From JABAQJ01 sp046327745 (GTDB lineage: Bacteria > Gemmatimonadota > Gemmatimonadetes > Gemmatimonadales > Gemmatimonadaceae), in the NCBI GenBank assembly GCA_046327745.1, contig JAXLXV010000028.1:1-64000 (forward strand): a DNA stretch of 64,000 nucleotides. The letters run 5' to 3'. The position numbers and the translations under genes are program-made. The notes beneath the pieces are model-generated. The model was given only the letters and a program-made list of their open reading frames with translations, ran no database searches and had not been told where the DNA came from. Position 1 is the first letter of the stretch. Each line of letters starts with the position of its first letter. Of this stretch, positions 35,617 through 44,018 are shown piece by piece.

Positions 35617-37332
35617 ATGACCCCACACAAAGAACGCACCGCGCCAGACCCCGGCACACCCATGGCGCCGGGCTTCGCCTCCCTTGGCCTGGACGAACGG
35701 ATTCTCGCCGCGCTCAGCAGACTCGGCTACGAAGAACCAACGCCCATTCAACGGGCGGCGATCCCCCTCTTGCTCGCGAACCGCGACATCCTGGCCATGG
35801 CCGCGACGGGCACCGGAAAGACGGCGGCCTTCGCCCTCCCGCTCCTGCATCAGCTACAACCGGATGCGTCGGCGCGGGAACGCACGGCCGCGCTGGTGCT
35901 CGTGCCGACTCGGGAGCTCGCCATGCAGGTGGCGGAGGCGGTGCACCGCTACGGCAAGGAACTCGGAGTGGTTGCCCTGCCCATCTATGGCGGCGCCTCC
36001 ATGGAGACTCAGATTCGCTCCTTGAAGCGAGGGGTCGATGTAGTCGTGGCCACGCCGGGACGCGCCCTCGATCACATCCGCCGCAAGACGTTGCACCTGC
36101 AAAGCGTCCGCGTCGTGGTGTTGGACGAAGCCGATGAAATGCTCGACATGGGCTTCGCCGACGACCTCGAGGCAATCCTGGCCGCCGTGCCCACTGAACG
36201 TCAGACGGCGCTCTTTTCGGCCACCATTCCTCCGCGCATCGCCACGATCGCCCGCACGCACCTGCGCGATCCCAAGACGGTGCGGATCGACCGCGACACG
36301 GTGGCCACGGGTGAACGCGCCAAGGTGCGTCAGGTAGCGTACGTCGTGTCGCGTGCCAACAAGATGGCGGCCCTGGCCCGCATCCTCGACGTTGAGCACC
36401 CGACATCGGCCATTGTGTTTTGCCGCACGCGCACGGAGGTCGATGAATTGACGGAAACGCTGAACGCCCGTGGCTACCGGTCCGAAGCGATTCACGGCGG
36501 CCTAACGCAGGAGCAGCGCGATCGCGTGATGAAGAAGTTTCGCGCGCACAAGTCAGACCTGCTGGTCGCTACGGACGTGGCAGCTCGCGGACTGGACGTG
36601 CAGCACGTGTCGCATGTGGTGAATTACGACGTGCCATCGGCGGCCGACGCCTACGTCCATCGAATCGGGCGCACGGGACGCGCCGGACGGGAAGGTGTGG
36701 CTATTACGCTCGCCGAGCCTCGCGAGCACCGCATGCTGCGAAACATCGAGCAGGCCACTCGACAGACCATCGAGTACCTACCCGTACCGACGGTTGCCGA
36801 CCTGCGCGCACGGCGACTCGAGGTCACGCGCGCTGCGCTGCGCGAAACGATCCTTGCCGGCGAGTTAGATCGTTACCGGGGAATTGTCGAATCCTTGGCA
36901 GAGGAGTTCGACCTGATGGACGTGGCGGCCGCCGCCGTCAAACAGGCGGAGTCGCACGACGGTGCAGGTGAGGAGGAGGAGATTCCCGCCGTCCTCGATC
37001 GCCCGCCGCGCCCTTCAGTAGGCGATGAGCGTTCTCCCGGTCAAAAGGCGCGGACCGGGAAGCGGCGTGAACGTGCGCTCCGTGGAGGCCCGAGCGGACG
37101 GATCTTCGTTGGCGGTGGGCGCAAGCTCAAGATCTCGGCGGGGGACCTCGTCGGAGCGATCGCCAATGAGGCAGGGCTGTCGGGCAAGGAGATCGGGCCC
37201 ATTACGATTTTTGACCGACACTCAGTGGTGGAAGTGCCGGCCAGCGCCGTGGACGAAGTGATCGCGGCGTTAGGCTCAACAACCATCAAGGGCAAGCGGC
37301 TACTCGTTCGACGCGATCGCGGTGCCCAGTAG
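35617..37332 (+). CDS. DEAD-box RNA helicase, DeaD/DbpA type
   Basis: A 571-residue ATP-dependent RNA helicase from the ATG at 35617. The motifs come in order: Q-motif PTPIQ (41-45), Walker A ATGTGKT (about 64-69), PTREL, DEAD (170-173), SAT (201-203), ARGLD and HRIGRTGRAGR. The C-terminus (about 495-571) has a DbpA RNA-binding domain (RIFVGGGRKLKISAGDLVGAI) after an acidic and basic linker. Such enzymes help ribosome assembly and mRNA turnover, often at low temperature. It ends 12 bases before the convergent NTF2-like gene. Confidence 0.93.
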   Translation: MTPHKERTAPDPGTPMAPGFASLGLDERILAALSRLGYEEPTPIQRAAIPLLLANRDILAMAATGTGKTAAFALPLLHQLQPDASARERTAALVLVPTRELAMQVAEAVHRYGKELGVVALPIYGGASMETQIRSLKRGVDVVVATPGRALDHIRRKTLHLQSVRVVVLDEADEMLDMGFADDLEAILAAVPTERQTALFSATIPPRIATIARTHLRDPKTVRIDRDTVATGERAKVRQVAYVVSRANKMAALARILDVEHPTSAIVFCRTRTEVDELTETLNARGYRSEAIHGGLTQEQRDRVMKKFRAHKSDLLVATDVAARGLDVQHVSHVVNYDVPSAADAYVHRIGRTGRAGREGVAITLAEPREHRMLRNIEQATRQTIEYLPVPTVADLRARRLEVTRAALRETILAGELDRYRGIVESLAEEFDLMDVAAAAVKQAESHDGAGEEEEIPAVLDRPPRPSVGDERSPGQKARTGKRRERALRGGPSGRIFVGGGRKLKISAGDLVGAIANEAGLSGKEIGPITIFDRHSVVEVPASAVDEVIAALGSTTIKGKRLLVRRDRGAQ

Positions 37333-37344
37333 CGAGCGGCTGCC

Positions 37345-37743
37345 CTAGTCCTTCGCGACGGCCAGAAGGTTGGCGTCGCGATAGAGCAGCCACCGGCCAT
37401 CGCGACGTCGAAAGATCGAGAGCGTATTTCCCTTTCTGGTGATCGGTGGGGCGCCGGCCTGCGGCACGACCGTCACCGTCAGGCGCGTCCACACGTACGC
37501 GTATTCGCCGATAACCGTCAGCTCCACCACTTCGCTGGCACCGTCGATGGACCACGGCTTCTGCTGCGCCTGCGCGGAGGATGCCGCGGCAAAGGCGGCC
37601 TTCCCTCGCATGTCCGGCTGACCGGCAACCAGAAAGACGACGTCATCGTCCATGAGCCCAAGCACGGTCTCCACATCGCCGCGCCGGGACGCACTCAGCC
37701 ACGTGGCGATGACGTCCCGGATGGCCACCTCGTCTGCGGACAC
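37345..37743 (-). CDS. NTF2-like (DUF4440/SgcJ) protein
   Basis: A 132-residue protein with the NTF2-like fold. Features are IRDVIATWLSASRRGDVETVLGLMDDDVVFL, then YVWTRLTVTV and a closing FRRRDGRWLLYRDANLL. These match SgcJ/EcaC or DUF4440-type proteins, whose pockets bind varied small molecules; no specific role is known. It starts with GTG at 37743, 9 bases from the M28 stop, and may be read from the same mRNA, as the genes run in the same direction and it is downstream. Confidence 0.8.
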   Translation of the reverse strand: MSADEVAIRDVIATWLSASRRGDVETVLGLMDDDVVFLVAGQPDMRGKAAFAAASSAQAQQKPWSIDGASEVVELTVIGEYAYVWTRLTVTVVPQAGAPPITRKGNTLSIFRRRDGRWLLYRDANLLAVAKD

Positions 37744-37752
37744 CTGACGAGC

Positions 37753-40017
37753 CTACGGAATCGGCTTGGTATTCGTCGCCTGTTCGAGCAATTGCGCAGC
37801 GCGCATGATCAAGTCACTCTCGCGACCTAACGCCGCCGCGAGCTTGCCAATCTGCTCGTCGGCCAGCTTCCAATCCTTCTGCTCGATTGCCTCACGTACA
37901 CCGGGCATCGTCTTGACGCCGTAACCCGTATAAAACCCTGGCGCGTACAAGGCGTGCTGGTACCACGGTCGCTTGGGGAGTCCTCCGGGAACCAGCAGGG
38001 CCTGATCCGTCTGCCGCAACAGCGCGTTGACTTGTGCCAACGATGCGGGCGAGGCCGCGCCAGCGGCCAAAGCACCATAGGCCTTTTCGTATCGCTCCGC
38101 GGCACGCGCCAGAGAGTCCGTGGCATTCTGGATCGGCGCAAAGTTCAGGTACGGGGCTGGAGCCTCGCCCTTCGGCGGCTGCAACGGGTTCCGCGGGTCA
38201 TTCGTCACGGTGTACGCGCCCTCCGCCAACCGCCGGTTCAGCTCGTCGATTTCCTTCGAGGTGTTCTCGCGCAGGGTCGTCACTTCCGACAGGTAGCGAC
38301 GAGTGGTCTCCGAGAGATTTCCAAACTCTGCAGGAAGCAGGTCCGCATTGGCCACCCGCATCATCATGGTGCCCACCAGCTGGGCCAAGGCCTTCCCGTA
38401 CACGAACGAGGTATCACTGAACCGCGTGTACCAGGCAAAGCTGTCGTAGATAGAATGGTAGATGCCGCCGCCATCCTCGCCACCAAAGCCCACGTTCAGC
38501 GTTGGGATGCCCGCATGCTGTAGGAAGGGCGTGAAGTCAGATCCGGAGCCTAACGCCTCCAGCCGAATATCCTTCCGCGAGCGAGCCTCCGCATTGCCCC
38601 CAAGCACCTGGGCCGCGCGCAAACGCTGGGCAACCGACACGTTGGACTCGGGATCGGTCACCTCATTCGCTACTTCCGTCACAAAGCGCTCGAGCGCGTG
38701 TGAACCGCCGGCGCCGAGCATGCCGCGCCCATTCCCGTCGGTGTTCACGTAGAACACTCCCTTCGTCTTCAACTCTGGCAGGTGTTCCTCCACCCATTCC
38801 GTGGAACCAAGCAGCGAAGGCTCTTCACCATCCCAGGCCGCGTATACGATGGTGCGCTTGGGGCGCCAGCCTTGCTTCACCAGCTCGCCTAACGCACGCG
38901 CCTCTTCCAGTTCGGCGACCAAGCCAGAAATTGGATCCTCGGCGCCATTCACCCAGCCATCATGGTGGTTGCCGCGCACGACCCATTCATCGGGGTTGGT
39001 CGACCCCTTGAGCGTGGCAATGACGTCGTACAACGGCGTCTGCTTCCAATCGAACTCGGCCTTCAGGTGCACCATCGCCGAGGGTCCCAGTCGATAAGTG
39101 ATCGGTAGTCCGCCGCGCCACGACGACGGCGCGACGGGCCCGGACAGGGCGGCCAGCAGCGGCTGTGCGTCCGCGTAAGAAATCGGCAGCACCGGAATCT
39201 TCATGATGGTAACGGCGTCTTTGCGATCCAACCGTGTTGCACCTGCCGAGGCGCCGACGCCGGGCGTCAATGGATCCCCGGGATATGTCGGCATGTCCAT
39301 GACGCTGCCCCGCTGCACGCCGTCGCGCGGGCGATACGGCCCCTTCGGGTACGTGTCGCCCTCGGAGTACCCGTCGTCACCCGGATCGGAGTAAATCAGC
39401 GCGCCAACCGCGCCATGCTCATAGGCGACCTTCGGCTTAATGCCGCGCCACGAACCGCCGTAGCGCGCGATCACGATCGCACCCTTCACCGAAATACCGC
39501 GCCGTTCGAGCTGGTCGTAGTCCGCCGGAACGCCGTAGTTCACATACACGAGCGGTGCCGTGACGTCGCCGTCGCCGGAATACGCGTTGTACGTCGGCAG
39601 CTGTTCGGCGCGTTGATTCGTGGTCGGGTCTTCCTTGAGGATTGGCTCTTCCAGCTTGGCGATGAACTTGGTCGGCGCCAACAATTCGAGGGCCCGCGCG
39701 CGCGGCGTGGGGAACAGCACGTCGAAGCGCTCAATACGCGCGTCCCATCCGTACGACGCAAATTGGTCGCGCAGCCACTCGGCATTGTCCTTTCCGTACA
39801 CAGATCCGAGGTGATGGGGGCGCGCCGACAGGCGTCGCATGGCTTCGCGCATGCGGCCAGGCTCCGGAATGATGCGGAACTTCCCTTCCCATTCGCGCTG
39901 CACCTTGGCCGATGCGGCGGTGAATCCGCGGATCGGCGGATCTTCATAGAGCGAAGCCGCAGGCAGCAAAACCAGCAGCGCGGCCGGCAGGGCGATGGTC
40001 GTGAGGAGTCGGGACAT
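37753..40017 (-). CDS. M28 zinc peptidase, glutamate carboxypeptidase II-like
   Basis: A 754-residue exported metallopeptidase. The signal peptide begins at the ATG at 40017 (LLTTIALPAALLVLLPAAS). Domains in order: a protease-associated domain at about 110-330 (APLVYVNYGVPADYDQL), the M28 catalytic domain with zinc ligands in NHHDGWVNGAEDP and WDGEEPSLLGSTEW (general base Glu then Glu), and HSIYDSF. A C-terminal transferrin-receptor-like dimerisation domain follows. This is the layout of glutamate carboxypeptidase II and its bacterial relatives. It likely trims peptides in the periplasm or outside. Confidence 0.9.
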   Translation of the reverse strand: MSRLLTTIALPAALLVLLPAASLYEDPPIRGFTAASAKVQREWEGKFRIIPEPGRMREAMRRLSARPHHLGSVYGKDNAEWLRDQFASYGWDARIERFDVLFPTPRARALELLAPTKFIAKLEEPILKEDPTTNQRAEQLPTYNAYSGDGDVTAPLVYVNYGVPADYDQLERRGISVKGAIVIARYGGSWRGIKPKVAYEHGAVGALIYSDPGDDGYSEGDTYPKGPYRPRDGVQRGSVMDMPTYPGDPLTPGVGASAGATRLDRKDAVTIMKIPVLPISYADAQPLLAALSGPVAPSSWRGGLPITYRLGPSAMVHLKAEFDWKQTPLYDVIATLKGSTNPDEWVVRGNHHDGWVNGAEDPISGLVAELEEARALGELVKQGWRPKRTIVYAAWDGEEPSLLGSTEWVEEHLPELKTKGVFYVNTDGNGRGMLGAGGSHALERFVTEVANEVTDPESNVSVAQRLRAAQVLGGNAEARSRKDIRLEALGSGSDFTPFLQHAGIPTLNVGFGGEDGGGIYHSIYDSFAWYTRFSDTSFVYGKALAQLVGTMMMRVANADLLPAEFGNLSETTRRYLSEVTTLRENTSKEIDELNRRLAEGAYTVTNDPRNPLQPPKGEAPAPYLNFAPIQNATDSLARAAERYEKAYGALAAGAASPASLAQVNALLRQTDQALLVPGGLPKRPWYQHALYAPGFYTGYGVKTMPGVREAIEQKDWKLADEQIGKLAAALGRESDLIMRAAQLLEQATNTKPIP

Positions 40018-40175
40018 GTTTGATGGCCGAAGGCGAAAAGAGTCGCGCGAGCGTCGTCGGACGGGCACCCAACACAGGCGCCATCTCTCAACGACCGACA
40101 GAAATTACTCTTGCGCGCGGCCTCTCGTCAGGAGCGCAACTCTCAGCAAGCAGTGAGCGACTGATCCCGTGTCGC

Positions 40176-42881
40176 TCACGCACTCCGGAGCGTGTCGACG
40201 GGATCGACACGCGTGGCGCGACGGGTCGGCCCAAGGGCGGCCAGAACGCCGAGCGTGATAAGGACCACCGTCACCAGGGATAGGACGAGCGGATCTGTCG
40301 GGCTCACGCCGAACAACAGCGACCGCAACACGCGCGTGGCACCGAGCGCACCGGCCAATCCAATGGCGACTCCCGCCATCACGTACGTCAGAGACTGACG
40401 TACGACCAGCTGCGCCACGTCACGACGGCTCGCGCCGAGCGCCATGCGAATTCCGATCTCGTGTCCCCGCTGTCCGACCACATAGGAGATGACGCCATAC
40501 AATCCAACAGCGCTCAAAATCAGGGCCATCGTCGCGGCCACCGCCAGCAGCAACAGTGTGAAGGTGCGTTTGGCCATGGACTGGTCGACCACATGCGTCA
40601 TGGACGCGACGTTAGCCACTGGCACGGAGGGATCGATATCGCTCAGTATCCGTTGCACCGCGGATACCAACTCGGCGGCGGACAACGTCGGCGCGCGAAT
40701 GGTCAGGTACATGTAGGTCGGCGTCGCCTCGATGGGAGCCCCAGGGATGGACTCCATCGGGAAATACACCCCCTGCATCGGCGGTTCATCGAGTCCGGCG
40801 TCGTGGACGTCCGCGGACACCCCCACCACCGTGTACCACGCGGGACCACTCGCGCAACATCGGATGTGGCGACCTAACGGATCTTCACCAGGCCACAGGA
40901 CGTTGGCTAGCGCCTGCGTCACGACTACCGCGCCCGACCGCTGTTGCACGTCGGCCCATGTGGGTATTCGGCCCCGCACTGGCGTCCGCATGGTTTCGAA
41001 GTAGCCCGGGGCATTCTGGAGATTCGTCACGCAAGTTTCGGAGCGGCCGGTGCTACTGGGCTGATCGGTTAGAACGCCGGAGCATCCTTCATGACCGATC
41101 AGAGGAATGCGCGAGGAAAATCCCACGGCCTTCACCCCGGGGACCGCCAACACTCGTTGCTGTAGCTCCTGATAGAATGCCGTGGTGCGTTCCTCACGGT
41201 CGTAGCGCGCTTCGGGGAGAGCCAGTGACATGGTACTCACGCCTTCGGCGTCAAAGCCCATGTTGACGGCACTCAGCTTTTGAAATGACCGGAACATGAG
41301 CGCGGCCCCCGTCAGCAGCACCAGTGCCAACGCAACCTGGCTGGCGACCAACGCGCCGCGAAGCGCCGTGCGCGGACGGGACGAAGTCAGGCCGCGTCCG
41401 CCGTCGCGGAGGGCGGAAAGATCACGCCTCGCGTACCCCAGGGTGACCGCGCCTAACAATAGTCCGATGCCTAGCGCGGTGCCGACGATGAGCACGGCAC
41501 CCAACATTCCAAAATGCAATTCCGTCAAACGGGGCAGTCCTGACGGGGCCAGCGCGACGATCAGGCGCAACGCTCCCCACGACAAGGCTATCGCCCCCAG
41601 ACCGGCCACAACGGCCACCACCAGCCCTTCGCTCAGGTGGTGCATCAACAGCTGCAACCTACTGGCTCCGAGCGCGGTGCGTACCGCCACCTCGCGCCGT
41701 CGTGTGTCAGCCCGAACCATGAAAAGATTGATGACGTTCGCGGCGGCAATCAGGAGCACCAGCGCCACCGCCCCGAGCAACGTCCAGAGCGCTCGCGTCA
41801 CCGTCGCGCCCACCACCTCATCCCGCAGCGAAATGACCGCCGTGGAAAAGCCGTTCTCTCGAATCCAGTTGTGGGGATAGGCCGAGGGAAAGACCTCTTC
41901 CATGCGGCGTACCAGTGGAACCAGCTCCCGCTCCAAGTCGGCGGCAGTAAATCCTGGCCGCAACAGGGCGACGCCAGCACGCACGTGATTGTTCATCGCC
42001 GGCATCGCCGGATCGACGTAGTCAGGAATCCAGACGTCGACACGTTGGTCAGGAAGACTCGCCCCCTTGGCCGCGATCCCAACGACCTGCATCGGAAATC
42101 CATTCAGTTCTATCGACTGACCAACGATGGCCGGGTCGCTGCCGAATCGGCGCTGCCAGTACTCGTACCCCAGCACCAACACTGTCGGATTGCGTACCAG
42201 GTTGTCTTCCGGCGTCAACAGGCGCCCGACGTGCGGCTGAATACCGAGCACGTGAAAGATGTTCGCGCTGACGTTCGCGAGATGCACCCGTTCCGCGGGT
42301 TGCCCATCACGGCCATGCGTGACGGTCCCCTGCTGATACGAGCGATAGAGTGCCAGGTCCTCCAGCGTATGGGCATTGGCCTTGTAGTAGAACATCTGGT
42401 GCCGAGCCAGCCCCCAGACGTCCTTGAGCATTGGCATGGGTGACGAGAGCGAGACCAGGCGATCACCATTCGGAAATGGCAAGGGACGCAAGACCACGGC
42501 ATCGAGGAGCGAGAACACCGTGGCGGTCGCCGCCAGCCCCAACATCAGCGCTATCACCGCCGGAACGCTGAAGCCCGGCGATCGAACCAACCGTCGCACT
42601 GCCTGGGACACTTCCTGCAGCAGGACCATGAGGCGCTCCAGACGCGAGTGACGGTTCAGTAGGCGTTGGTCGATTTGCCGAAGGTCGTGGCGCACGGCGC
42701 TGACATCGCCGAACTCTGCCTCGGCTTGCTGCCTGGCCTCACGCAGCGACATGCCGCGTGCAGTGAGCTCCTCAATGCGCTCCGCAAAATGGAAACGCAG
42801 CTCGTCCTCGATATCTCCGGCCACGTCTGGGCGAAGAAAGCGCCGGTACCGACGCCACAAGGGTTCCGGCCGAGAGCCCAT
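40176..42881 (-). CDS. ADOP-type ABC permease (MacB/FtsX domains)
   Basis: A 901-residue permease of the acidobacterial duplicated orphan permease type: two MacB-like periplasmic domains and two FtsX domains in one chain, with about eight helices (first at about 108-132). The N-terminal 75 residues hold the family leader ELRFHFAERIEELTARGMSLREARQQAEAEFGD in two blocks. No ATPase gene is beside it, which is usual for this group. It starts 3 bases after the PadR stop, a pairing typical of Gemmatimonadota and Acidobacteria. Export of a peptide or drug is guessed from MacB relatives only. Confidence 0.88.
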   Translation of the reverse strand: MGSRPEPLWRRYRRFLRPDVAGDIEDELRFHFAERIEELTARGMSLREARQQAEAEFGDVSAVRHDLRQIDQRLLNRHSRLERLMVLLQEVSQAVRRLVRSPGFSVPAVIALMLGLAATATVFSLLDAVVLRPLPFPNGDRLVSLSSPMPMLKDVWGLARHQMFYYKANAHTLEDLALYRSYQQGTVTHGRDGQPAERVHLANVSANIFHVLGIQPHVGRLLTPEDNLVRNPTVLVLGYEYWQRRFGSDPAIVGQSIELNGFPMQVVGIAAKGASLPDQRVDVWIPDYVDPAMPAMNNHVRAGVALLRPGFTAADLERELVPLVRRMEEVFPSAYPHNWIRENGFSTAVISLRDEVVGATVTRALWTLLGAVALVLLIAAANVINLFMVRADTRRREVAVRTALGASRLQLLMHHLSEGLVVAVVAGLGAIALSWGALRLIVALAPSGLPRLTELHFGMLGAVLIVGTALGIGLLLGAVTLGYARRDLSALRDGGRGLTSSRPRTALRGALVASQVALALVLLTGAALMFRSFQKLSAVNMGFDAEGVSTMSLALPEARYDREERTTAFYQELQQRVLAVPGVKAVGFSSRIPLIGHEGCSGVLTDQPSSTGRSETCVTNLQNAPGYFETMRTPVRGRIPTWADVQQRSGAVVVTQALANVLWPGEDPLGRHIRCCASGPAWYTVVGVSADVHDAGLDEPPMQGVYFPMESIPGAPIEATPTYMYLTIRAPTLSAAELVSAVQRILSDIDPSVPVANVASMTHVVDQSMAKRTFTLLLLAVAATMALILSAVGLYGVISYVVGQRGHEIGIRMALGASRRDVAQLVVRQSLTYVMAGVAIGLAGALGATRVLRSLLFGVSPTDPLVLSLVTVVLITLGVLAALGPTRRATRVDPVDTLRSA

Positions 42882-42884
42882 CAG

Positions 42885-43229
42885 CTACACCAGTTCCGGT
42901 CGGGCCACCATGACCTTGGCAACGGCCGCCACATACCGGTCCCATGTCGCCGTTTCCGATCGCAGGGCGCGGCGCCCACCGGCCGTCAGCTCGTAAAACT
43001 TCGCGCGCTTTCCCTTCTCCGAGGTGCCCCACTCGGATGACACCCATCCTCGCTCCTCCATGCGATGGAGCGACGTATACAGCGCGCCGTCGAGAATCCG
43101 AAAGGTCCCATCTGAGCCCTCACGAAGGAATCTCGCGATGGCATAGCCGTGCATGGCGCCAAAGGACAATGCACGAAGCACGAGCACATCCAGTGTGCCC
43201 TGCAGAAGGTCAAGGGCGTTGTCGGTCAT
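42885..43229 (-). CDS. PadR-family transcriptional regulator
   Basis: A 114-residue winged-helix repressor. The PadR signature is clear: LLQGTLDVLVLRALSFGAMHGYAIA, then GALYTSLHRMEERGWVSSEW and GKRAKFYELTAGG. PadR proteins repress neighbouring transporter or detoxification genes until a ligand binds. It is the first gene of an operon with the ADOP permease. A 33-base palindrome covers its own promoter, so autoregulation is expected. Confidence 0.92.
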   Translation of the reverse strand: MTDNALDLLQGTLDVLVLRALSFGAMHGYAIARFLREGSDGTFRILDGALYTSLHRMEERGWVSSEWGTSEKGKRAKFYELTAGGRRALRSETATWDRYVAAVAKVMVARPELV

Positions 43230-43234
43230 GCTCC

Positions 43235-43273
43235 ATCATACCCTCAACAGTTGATTGAATCAAGTGTTGAGGG
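43235..43273 (-). promoter_or_regulatory. PadR operon promoter inside a 33-base palindrome
   Basis: Arms 43241-43256 and 43258-43273 are complementary except for one pair, around a central G. On the minus strand the -35 TTGATT (43263-43258) lies in the palindrome, the 17-base spacer is its other half, and -10 TATGAT (43240-43235) abuts it. The -10 box ends 5 bases before the PadR ATG at 43229, so a leaderless mRNA is predicted. Confidence 0.82.
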
Positions 43274-43302
43274 AATCGTAGCACGCAGCAACCCCTTCCT
43301 TC

Positions 43303-43875
43303 CTAACCGGCCCCGACCCACTCGCGACGCAAGAGTGAATAGATGAGGGAGTCGATGAACCGGTCGTCGGCCAGGAAGTTCTCGCGCAGGTGCCCTTCCA
43401 GCTTGAACCCCAAGCGCTCCAGCATGCGCGTGGAGGCCTCGTTCCCGGGCGTCACGCCCGCCTCGATACTGTGCAAGTTCATCGCATCAAAACCATAGTC
43501 GAGCATGGCGCGAATCGCTTCGCTGACCAAGCCCTGCCCCCAATGCTCCCGAGCGATGATGTAACTGATCTCCCCACGCCGGTGCATCTTGCGCCATTCA
43601 CTGAACGCGCATTTCCCGATGACCGTGTCATCGCCGCGGAGGGTGATGCCCCAATGAATGCCGCTTTCCAATTCGCGCGACATTGCCACGCGGCGGATCA
43701 GCGCGCGCGCCTGTTCGATCGACGTGTACGGACGACTGCTCCAGTAGCGCATGGTCTCCTCATCGCTGAAAATGCGCAGCAGTGCCGGCGCGTCACTCAT
43801 GACGAGTTCGCGCAGTACCAGACGTTCGGTTTCTAGCCGAGGAAACGTCGCCCACAACAAGGGGGTGGTGCTCAT
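43303..43875 (-). CDS. GNAT acetyltransferase, RimJ/RimL type
   Basis: A 190-residue acetyltransferase of the RimJ/RimL group (Acetyltransf_3). It starts TERLVLREL and has the typical order DEETMRYWSSRPYTSIEQARALI, GEISYIIAREHWGQGLVSEAIRAMLDYGFDAMNLHSIEA (in two blocks) and EASTRMLERLGFKLEG, with the acetyl-CoA loop HWGQGL. RimJ-like enzymes acetylate ribosomal-protein N-termini or amino groups of small molecules; the target is unknown. The start at 43875 gives MSTTPLL and removes 27 residues of unlikely sequence. Confidence 0.88.
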   Translation of the reverse strand: MSTTPLLWATFPRLETERLVLRELVMSDAPALLRIFSDEETMRYWSSRPYTSIEQARALIRRVAMSRELESGIHWGITLRGDDTVIGKCAFSEWRKMHRRGEISYIIAREHWGQGLVSEAIRAMLDYGFDAMNLHSIEAGVTPGNEASTRMLERLGFKLEGHLRENFLADDRFIDSLIYSLLRREWVGAG

Positions 43876-44018
43876 GCCGGTGAAAGTAGTGGAAGAGGCG
43901 CCGCCGCGAGAGCGAATACCCGATTTGCTCGTCGCGGCGTGTCGCAGCCACCACAACCTCCGTCCCGGCCAACCCGTCCCTTAAGCAACGTTCCGCTGGC
44001 GACGGGCGTCCCGCAGTG

